Source: Caballeronia glebae (lineage in GTDB: Bacteria; Pseudomonadota; Gammaproteobacteria; Burkholderiales; Burkholderiaceae). Taken from it: a DNA stretch of 35,567 bases. Positions 30,191-35,567 of this stretch are shown here, in pieces. The position numbers were made by a program, and so were the translations under genes. Position 1 is the first letter of the stretch, and each line of letters begins with the position of its first letter. Where the stretch lies: positions 1-35,567 of the forward strand of contig NZ_FCOJ02000071.1 of assembly GCF_001545035.1 (NCBI RefSeq). Reading direction: 5' to 3'. Below the pieces are notes generated by a model, which was not told the origin of the DNA, made no database searches, and was given only the letters and a program-made list of their open reading frames with translations.

Positions 30191-31864
30191 CTACGCGCGG
30201 CCGTCGCGCAATTCGCGCCGCAATATCTTGCCGACATTGCTCTTTGGCAGCTCGTTGCGGAATTCGATCATGCGCGGACGCTTGTAGCCGGTGAGCCGCT
30301 CCTTGCAGTAGGCGACGACGTCGGCTTCCGTCAGGCTCAAGTCCTTGCGCACGATGAACAGCTTCACCGCCTCGCCGGAAGCCTGATCTTTCACGCCCAC
30401 GGCTGCGACTTCGAACACGCCGGGCAACATCGCGACGACGTCCTCGATTTCGTTCGGATACACGTTGAAGCCGGAGACGAGAATCATGTCTTTCTTGCGA
30501 TCGACGATCTTCACATAGCCGCGCTCGTCCATCACGCCGACGTCGCCCGAGCGGAAGAAGCCGTCCCGGGTCATCACCTTCGCCGTTTCTTCGGGATGAT
30601 TCCAATAGCCCGCCATCACCTGCGGACCGCGAATGCAGATCTCGCCAGGCTGGCCGAGCGGCACTTCGTTATTGTCGTCGTCGCGAATGGAGATTTCCGT
30701 CGACGGAAGCGGCAAGCCGATCGTGCCGGTGTATTCGGTCGCGGTCACCGGGTTGCAAGTCACGCACGGCGAGGTCTCGGACAGGCCGTAGCCCTCGACG
30801 ATCGGCACGCCGGTCGCCGCAAACCAGCGCTTCGCAACGGCCTCCTGCACGGCCATTCCACCGCCGTTCGCCGCGATGAGCTTCGAAAAATCGAGCTTGC
30901 CGAAGTCTGGGTGGTTCAACAACGCGTTATAGAGCGTGTTGACCGCCGGGAACGTGTTGATCGGAACGCCCTTCAGCTCCTTGATCGTTCCGGCGATGTC
31001 GCGCGGATTGGGTATCAGCACGCCGAGGCCGCCAGTTCGGATCGTCAGCATGCCGCAGACAGTCAACGCGAAGATGTGATAAAGCGGCAGCGCGACCACG
31101 CAGACGAACTGGTCGATGTCCGGACGACGCTTGCGGGCCGGGTCCAGCCACACTTCGGACTGCAGTGTGTTCGCGATAACATTGCGATGCGTGAGCGTGG
31201 CGCCTTTCGCGACGCCCGTCGTGCCGCCGGTGTATTGCAGAAAAGCGACGTCGTCGGGATTTTGCGTGACCGCCCGGAGCGTGACGCGGCCGCCCTCATT
31301 GAGCGCATCGTTGAAGCGGATGCTGCCGGGCACATTCCACTCGGGCACCATCTTCTTCACGCTACGCACGACGAAATTGACCAGAAGCCCCTTCAAACCC
31401 ATGAGGTCGCCCATCGCCGCGACGACCACGTGTTTGATCGCCGTGTTCTTGGCCACGGCCTGGAGCGTGACCGCGAAGTTCTCCAGAATGACGATCGCTT
31501 CCGCGCCGCAGTCTTTGAGCTGATGCTCAAGTTCGCGCGGCGTGTAGAGCGGATTGACATTGACGACGACGTAGCCCGCGCGCAATACCGCCGCGATCGC
31601 GATGGGATACTGAAGCACGTTCGGCATCATCAGCGCGACGCGCGCGCCGGGCTTCATGCCGCGCTTCTGAAACCACGCGGCCAGCTTTCTCGACTTCGCG
31701 TCGAGCTCGGCATACGTGACCGATTGGCCCATGCACACAAACGCGCGGCGATCGCGATTCGCGCGAAAACTGTCTTCGAGCAGCTCGGAAACGGATCGAT
31801 ACGCGGATGCATCGATGTCCGCTGGCACGCCGGCCGGGTAAGACTTCAGCCAGGGTTTCTCCAT
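30191..31864 (-). CDS. Long-chain fatty acid--CoA ligase, FadD-like
   Basis: This 557-residue adenylate-forming enzyme activates fatty acids to acyl-CoA via an acyl-AMP for beta-oxidation or lipid synthesis, probably at the inner membrane face. Visible motifs are the AMP-binding P-loop YTGGTTGVAKGATLTHRN (211-228), the ALPLYHIFALT stretch, GYGLSETSP, the hinge region with GFFRSGDVG and VDRKKDMILVSGFNVYPNEIE, and the C-terminal lysine motif PKSNVGKILRREL. Length and similarity fit E. coli FadD (561). The ATG at 31862-31864 has an AAAGGAG ribosome-binding site. It follows the molybdopterin oxidoreductase gene after 127 bases with a TAAAAT element (31888-31883) upstream, so it may have its own promoter. 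Chain-length preference is unknown. Confidence 0.92.
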   Translation of the reverse strand: MEKPWLKSYPAGVPADIDASAYRSVSELLEDSFRANRDRRAFVCMGQSVTYAELDAKSRKLAAWFQKRGMKPGARVALMMPNVLQYPIAIAAVLRAGYVVVNVNPLYTPRELEHQLKDCGAEAIVILENFAVTLQAVAKNTAIKHVVVAAMGDLMGLKGLLVNFVVRSVKKMVPEWNVPGSIRFNDALNEGGRVTLRAVTQNPDDVAFLQYTGGTTGVAKGATLTHRNVIANTLQSEVWLDPARKRRPDIDQFVCVVALPLYHIFALTVCGMLTIRTGGLGVLIPNPRDIAGTIKELKGVPINTFPAVNTLYNALLNHPDFGKLDFSKLIAANGGGMAVQEAVAKRWFAATGVPIVEGYGLSETSPCVTCNPVTATEYTGTIGLPLPSTEISIRDDDNNEVPLGQPGEICIRGPQVMAGYWNHPEETAKVMTRDGFFRSGDVGVMDERGYVKIVDRKKDMILVSGFNVYPNEIEDVVAMLPGVFEVAAVGVKDQASGEAVKLFIVRKDLSLTEADVVAYCKERLTGYKRPRMIEFRNELPKSNVGKILRRELRDGRA

Positions 31865-31991
31865 CGGCGTCTCCTTTGTATGATTTTAGAATGATCGTGC
31901 GGAAACGAGATCCTAACTTTTCGGGCGGCCTCCGACAATCGGGTTAGACGCCATCCACCACAGCCGCTCGAATCTGCTGCTCCAAAACCCA

Positions 31992-34073
31992 TCAATGCAT
32001 CGGCTCCACTTCCACGAGGCAATCGTAAAACGTCGCCGAGCCCCCGAGATCGGTCAACGCCTGACTCGTCACCTGATTGGCGTTGCAGCCATCGGGCGAC
32101 AATTTCTTCCACCAGATCGATAAGCCGACGACAACGCCCTCGCGCGCCCGTTCCGTCACGCGCGCGCGCGCCTGCATCGATCCGCGATCGTTGAAAATGC
32201 GCACCAGCGCGCCATCGGCGATGGCGCGCGCCTGGGCATCGGCGGGGTGAATGTCCAGAGACGGCTCGCGCTCCGTCGCCCGGAGGCTTTCGACGTTCAC
32301 GAAACTGCTGTTCAGAAAGTTGCGCGCGGGCGGAGAGATCATCGCGAGCGGATAGCGGGCAGCGAGTTCCGGCGAGCCGTCTGCGGATTCGTAAGGCGGC
32401 AGGTAATCCGGCAGCGGATCGAGACCCTCGCGTTTCAGGCGCTCGCTGTAGAACTCGCATTTTCCGGAAGGCGTGCGGAACGCTCCCTCGGCCAGCGGCG
32501 CTTCCGCGAGGTCGAGCTTCAGCCAGCCGGACTCCTTCAATGTGTCCCAGCTCTCACCTTCGAGCGTGCGGTCGTCCCAGCGGAATGCCTTCGACGCGAT
32601 CTGCTCGTCGGACTCGAAAAGCGCCGGCTCGGCGAGACCCATCGCGCGCGCGAGGCCACGGAAAATTTCAGTGTTAGGGCGCGCTTCGCCGACGGGAGGA
32701 ATCGCCGGCAGATTCGCCATCACGTGCGTGTGCCCGTAGGATTTGTGGACGTCGAGATGTTCGAGTTGCGTCGTCGCGGGAAAGACGAGATCCGCGTAGT
32801 CCGCCGTATCTGTCTGGAAGTGTTCGAGCACGATCGTGAACAGATCCTCGCGCGCGAAGCCGGCCTCGACTCTCGCCGAGTCAGGCGCGACCGCGACGGG
32901 ATTCGAGTTGTAGACGATGAGGGCTTCGATCTTCGGTCCGAACGTTTCGTCGCCCGGATGCAGCAACGCGTCGCCGATCGCGTTCATGTTGACCGCGCGC
33001 GGAATTTGCGAAGGCCAGCCGGGCAGCAAATCGGGGCGCTCCAGTGCACTGCCGTCGACCGGCGCCCAGCCGGACGAGGATAGCAGCAGGCCTCCGGCGC
33101 GCTCGCGCCACGCGCCCGTCAACGACGGCAAACAAGCGATCGCGCGAACGGCGTTACCGCCACCGCGCACGCGCTGCATCCCATAGTTGAGGCGGATTGC
33201 CGCCTTCTTCGTCGCCCCGAAAGCACGCGCAAGTTCGACGACCACGTTCTCGTCGATGCCGCAAATCTTCGCCACGCGCGAAGGCGGATACTGCGCCGCG
33301 CGCGCCGCAAGTTCATCGAAGCCCACGGTATGCGCGCTCACATACTCCCGGTCGATGAAGTTCTCGCGGATCAGCACGTCGATCATGCCGAGCGCCAGCG
33401 CAGCATCGGTCCCCGGGCGCAGCGCGATGTGCTGATGACATTTTTCCGCCGTCAGCGATTTATAGGGATCGATCGCAATCAGCTTCGCGCCGCGGCGCTT
33501 CGCTTCCTGCGCACGGGTCCAGAAATGCAGGCTCGACGCGATCGGATTCGCGCCCCAGATCAGAATCACCTCACTTTCTTCGTAATACTCCGCATGCATG
33601 CCGAGGCTCGCGCCGTACGTGTAGCGCAGGCCGGCCGCGCCCGCGGCGGCACAAATGGTGCGCTCAAGTCGCGATGCGCCGATTACGTTGAAGAATCGGG
33701 CGGCTATGCTTTCCCCTTGTACCAGACCCATCGTGCCCGCGTAACTGTACGGAACGATGGCTTCGGGCGTGCGTCTCGCGATCGGTTCCAGGCGTTCGGC
33801 GGCGAGTCGCAACGCCTCGTCCCAGCCGATCGGCTCGAATCGGCCCTCGCCCTTCTTGCCGATTCGGCGCAACGGAGTCAGGAGACGATCTTTGTGATGC
33901 GTGCGCTCGGCATAACGCGCGACCTTCGTGCACAACACGCCTTGTGTCGGCGGATGATCGGGCTCACCGCTGATCTTCACCGCTTTGCCATCCTTGACCG
34001 TTACGCGCATCGCGCATGTATCGGGGCAATCGTGCGGGCATACGGCTCGGGCAAACTCGGCTGGAGCGTTCAT
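31992..34073 (-). CDS. Molybdopterin-dependent oxidoreductase with N-terminal iron-sulfur domain
   Basis: This 693-residue protein belongs to the DMSO-reductase superfamily (bis-molybdopterin guanine dinucleotide enzymes). The N-terminal Fe4S4 domain has C12-x3-C16-x3-C20 and C48 (VCPHDCPDTC, then GVLCTKVARY). Then come the cofactor-binding domains with RTICAAAGAAGLRYTYG, IWGANPIASSLHFW, VYNSNPVAVAPD and PATTQLEHLDVHKSYG, and the C-terminal dinucleotide-binding domain with SLDIHPADAQARAI. No twin-arginine signal peptide is visible, so it is likely cytoplasmic. The start is set at ATG 34071-34073 where family similarity begins. The substrate cannot be assigned: formate dehydrogenase-like, thiosulfate or S/N-oxide reductase roles are all possible within the superfamily. 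No partner subunit or cofactor gene lies next to it. Confidence 0.88.
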   Translation of the reverse strand: MNAPAEFARAVCPHDCPDTCAMRVTVKDGKAVKISGEPDHPPTQGVLCTKVARYAERTHHKDRLLTPLRRIGKKGEGRFEPIGWDEALRLAAERLEPIARRTPEAIVPYSYAGTMGLVQGESIAARFFNVIGASRLERTICAAAGAAGLRYTYGASLGMHAEYYEESEVILIWGANPIASSLHFWTRAQEAKRRGAKLIAIDPYKSLTAEKCHQHIALRPGTDAALALGMIDVLIRENFIDREYVSAHTVGFDELAARAAQYPPSRVAKICGIDENVVVELARAFGATKKAAIRLNYGMQRVRGGGNAVRAIACLPSLTGAWRERAGGLLLSSSGWAPVDGSALERPDLLPGWPSQIPRAVNMNAIGDALLHPGDETFGPKIEALIVYNSNPVAVAPDSARVEAGFAREDLFTIVLEHFQTDTADYADLVFPATTQLEHLDVHKSYGHTHVMANLPAIPPVGEARPNTEIFRGLARAMGLAEPALFESDEQIASKAFRWDDRTLEGESWDTLKESGWLKLDLAEAPLAEGAFRTPSGKCEFYSERLKREGLDPLPDYLPPYESADGSPELAARYPLAMISPPARNFLNSSFVNVESLRATEREPSLDIHPADAQARAIADGALVRIFNDRGSMQARARVTERAREGVVVGLSIWWKKLSPDGCNANQVTSQALTDLGGSATFYDCLVEVEPMH

Positions 34074-34233
34074 CGGGAATCCGTAAATCAAGGTAAAAGG
34101 TGGCAGATTATGGAATTCTATTACGGTCACTATGCGATCGACCGTCCGATGGCGCAAATAGTGGCGGCGTAGAATGGGACGACCAAGCGCCATCAATACG
34201 CGCGATCCGAATTCAAATGTGAGAGCAGTTCAA

Positions 34234-35424
34234 ATGAATCTGATCCCAGAAATCGAAGCGTCACACGACGAGATCAAAACGCTCCGACGAACGATCCATG
34301 CCCATCCCGAATTGCGCTATGAAGAGGTCGGCACCGCGAAACTGGTGGCCGAGAGCCTCGAAAGTTGGGGAATCCAAGTGCATCGGGGATTGGGCAAAAC
34401 GGGTGTCGTCGGCGTGTTGAAGCGCGGTAGCGGCGGCGCCTCGATCGGGTTGCGCGCGGATATGGACGCGCTGCCCATTCAGGAATTGAATACGTTTGGA
34501 CATCGATCGACAAACGACGGCCGCATGCATGCCTGCGGCCACGACGGTCACACGGCGATGCTGCTTGGGGCCGCGAAACATCTGGCCAAGCACGGCGAGT
34601 TCGATGGGACGGTCATCTTCATCTTCCAGCCGGCCGAAGAAGGCGGCGCGGGCGCGAAAGCCATGATCGAGGATGGTCTTTTCAGGCAGTTTCCAGTCGA
34701 CGCCGTGTTCGGCATTCATAACTGGCCGGGTATTCCAGCCGGTCACTTCGGCGTGGTCGAAGGTCCGATCATGGCATCGAGCAACGAATTTCGCATCACG
34801 GTCCGCGGAACCGGTTCGCACGCGGCCTTGCCGCATAACGGACGCGATCCCGTTTTCACGGCGGTCCAGATTGCGAATGGGCTCCAGAGCATCATTACGC
34901 GTAACAAGAAGCCGATCGAGACTGCGGTGCTTTCCATTACCCAGATCCACGCCGGTCAAGCGGCTAACGTGGTACCCGATCAAGCTTGGCTAGGTGGAAC
35001 GGTACGGACGTTCACAGTGGCGACGCTCGATCTGATCGAAGCGCGCATGCGCAAAATCGTCGATGCGACGGCAGCCGCCTACGATTGCGAGGTGGAGATT
35101 TACTTCCACCGAAACTATCCGCCGACAGTCAATTCGTCCGCGGAGACAAAGTTTGCGGCAGAAGTCATGGCCGAGGTGATAGGCAAAGATAAGGTCGACA
35201 GCGCCGTCGAACCGACCATGGGAGCGGAGGACTTTTCGTTCATGCTTATTGAAAAGCCCGGATGCTACGCGTTTCTAGGTAACGGCGATGGCGGGCATCG
35301 GGAGCAAGGGCATGGCGCTGGGCCCTGCATGCTGCACAACGCGAGTTACGACTTCAACGACGATTTATTGTCGATTGGATCGTCGTATTGGGTACGTCTG
35401 ACGGAGAGATTTCTGGCTCGTTGA
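34234..35424 (+). CDS. M20-family amidohydrolase (N-acyl-amino-acid hydrolase type)
   Basis: This 396-residue metallopeptidase-like hydrolase probably cleaves N-acyl amino acids (hippurate hydrolase / aminoacylase group, peptidase family M20D). The metal-binding motif HACGHDGH (residues 99-106; C101, H103) is followed by the catalytic-glutamate segment FQPAEEGGAGAKAMIEDG (E135, E136), the IHNWPGIPAG loop, the dimerisation-domain motif GTGSHAALPHNGRDP and the late metal ligand region MGAEDFSFM. There is no signal peptide, so it is cytoplasmic. The start ATG 34234 fits the family N-terminus; an in-frame ATG 20 codons earlier is less likely. The gene uses TTA, CTA, ATA and GTA codons more freely than its neighbours, a mild hint of a different history. 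It is divergent from the oxidoreductase gene. Confidence 0.9.
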   Translation: MNLIPEIEASHDEIKTLRRTIHAHPELRYEEVGTAKLVAESLESWGIQVHRGLGKTGVVGVLKRGSGGASIGLRADMDALPIQELNTFGHRSTNDGRMHACGHDGHTAMLLGAAKHLAKHGEFDGTVIFIFQPAEEGGAGAKAMIEDGLFRQFPVDAVFGIHNWPGIPAGHFGVVEGPIMASSNEFRITVRGTGSHAALPHNGRDPVFTAVQIANGLQSIITRNKKPIETAVLSITQIHAGQAANVVPDQAWLGGTVRTFTVATLDLIEARMRKIVDATAAAYDCEVEIYFHRNYPPTVNSSAETKFAAEVMAEVIGKDKVDSAVEPTMGAEDFSFMLIEKPGCYAFLGNGDGGHREQGHGAGPCMLHNASYDFNDDLLSIGSSYWVRLTERFLAR

Positions 35425-35500
35425 TGCCCGCGGCGGCGAATGGGCGCTGCCGGTCTTCCGCTGGCTATATAACGTTTCGGATTTTTCGTTCCCAAACGCA

Positions 35501-35529
35501 AAAACCCCACCTTTTAGGGGTGGGGTTTT
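35501..35529. terminator. Terminator of the rRNA operon (minus) shared with the M20 gene (plus)
   Basis: An 11-bp perfect stem, AAAACCCCACC (35501-35511) and GGTGGGGTTTT (35519-35529), has a 7-base loop. On the minus strand the stem ends in an uninterrupted T-run and is followed by GCGTTT, as expected after a 5S rRNA gene. On the plus strand it ends in TTTT, so it can also stop transcription from the M20 gene 76 bases upstream. Confidence 0.9.
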
Positions 35530-35545
35530 GGCTTTCAGCATGAGG

Positions 35546-35567
35546 AGCCTGACGATTACCTACTTTC
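35546..35567 (-). rRNA. rrf: 5S ribosomal RNA, 3' end (cut by the window edge)
   Basis: Read on the minus strand, the last 22 bases begin GAAAGTAGG and end TCGTCAGGCT, which matches the conserved 3' end of Burkholderia-type 5S rRNA (the strand that pairs with the 5' TGCCTGATGA end). The strong terminator 17 bases downstream supports this. The rest of the gene, and presumably the 23S and 16S genes, lie beyond the right edge. The exact 3' end may differ by one or two bases. Confidence 0.85.

Noticed and set aside
1..35567. Search for CRISPR arrays, insertion sequences, prophage genes, toxin-antitoxin pairs or a novel defence system
   Set aside because: No spaced direct repeats, transposase or phage proteins, or unexplained gene groups were seen. 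Every sizeable coding region belongs to a recognised family, so I do not claim a new multi-gene system here.

Overview
The window is chromosomal core DNA from a GC-rich betaproteobacterium, very probably a Burkholderia sensu lato species (Burkholderia, Paraburkholderia or Caballeronia). The evidence is the protein sequences (ZapD, LpxC, FtsZ, MraZ, an OpcP/Omp38-like porin), the gene order coaE-zapD-yacG followed by the lpxC-ftsZ-ftsA end of a dcw cluster, and a Burkholderia-type 5S rRNA 3' end at the right edge. I see no phage, insertion sequence, CRISPR array or defence island. Nearly all genes are intact and belong to well-known families.

Layout. (1) 1-1494, plus strand: the end of coaE (CoA synthesis), then zapD (Z-ring stabiliser) with its own promoter and a TTG start, and yacG (gyrase inhibitor). 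(2) 1501-7030, minus strand: secA (protein export), argJ (arginine synthesis), a DUF815 AAA ATPase and a NUDIX hydrolase; the last two overlap by ATGA. (3) 7319-7804, plus strand: a DUF721/DciA-like protein, which shares a compact bidirectional terminator with lpxC. (4) 7856-9539, minus strand: lpxC (lipid A synthesis) and a Prx5-type peroxiredoxin. (5) 9827-27280, minus strand: a complete dcw cluster in transcription order mraZ-rsmH-ftsL-ftsI-murE-murF-mraY-murD-ftsW-murG-murC-ddlB-ftsQ-ftsA-ftsZ. Together these make lipid II from UDP-MurNAc, deliver it to the septal synthase FtsW-FtsI, and assemble the Z ring. Six junctions are 4-base ATGA stop/start overlaps and two more have spacers of 0 or 1 base. 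(6) 27672-30031: coq7 (ubiquinone; minus) and a divergent outer-membrane porin (plus). (7) 30191-35424: a FadD-like acyl-CoA ligase and a molybdopterin oxidoreductase (both minus), and a divergent M20 amidohydrolase (plus). (8) 35501-35567: the terminator and 3' end of a minus-strand rRNA operon that continues beyond the window.

The most informative regulatory region lies upstream of mraZ. A sigma70-type promoter (TTGACC, 17-base spacer, TAAAGT) with A-tracts upstream is overlapped by four 7-base boxes at an exact 10-base period. They match the MraZ-box pattern known from other bacteria, so the whole division/cell-wall cluster is probably autoregulated by its first gene product. The leader between these boxes and the mraZ GTG start also contains a perfect 8-bp hairpin. 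Other non-coding structures worth attention are a 15-bp stem between the peroxiredoxin gene and lpxC, and terminators that span the stop codons of convergent genes.
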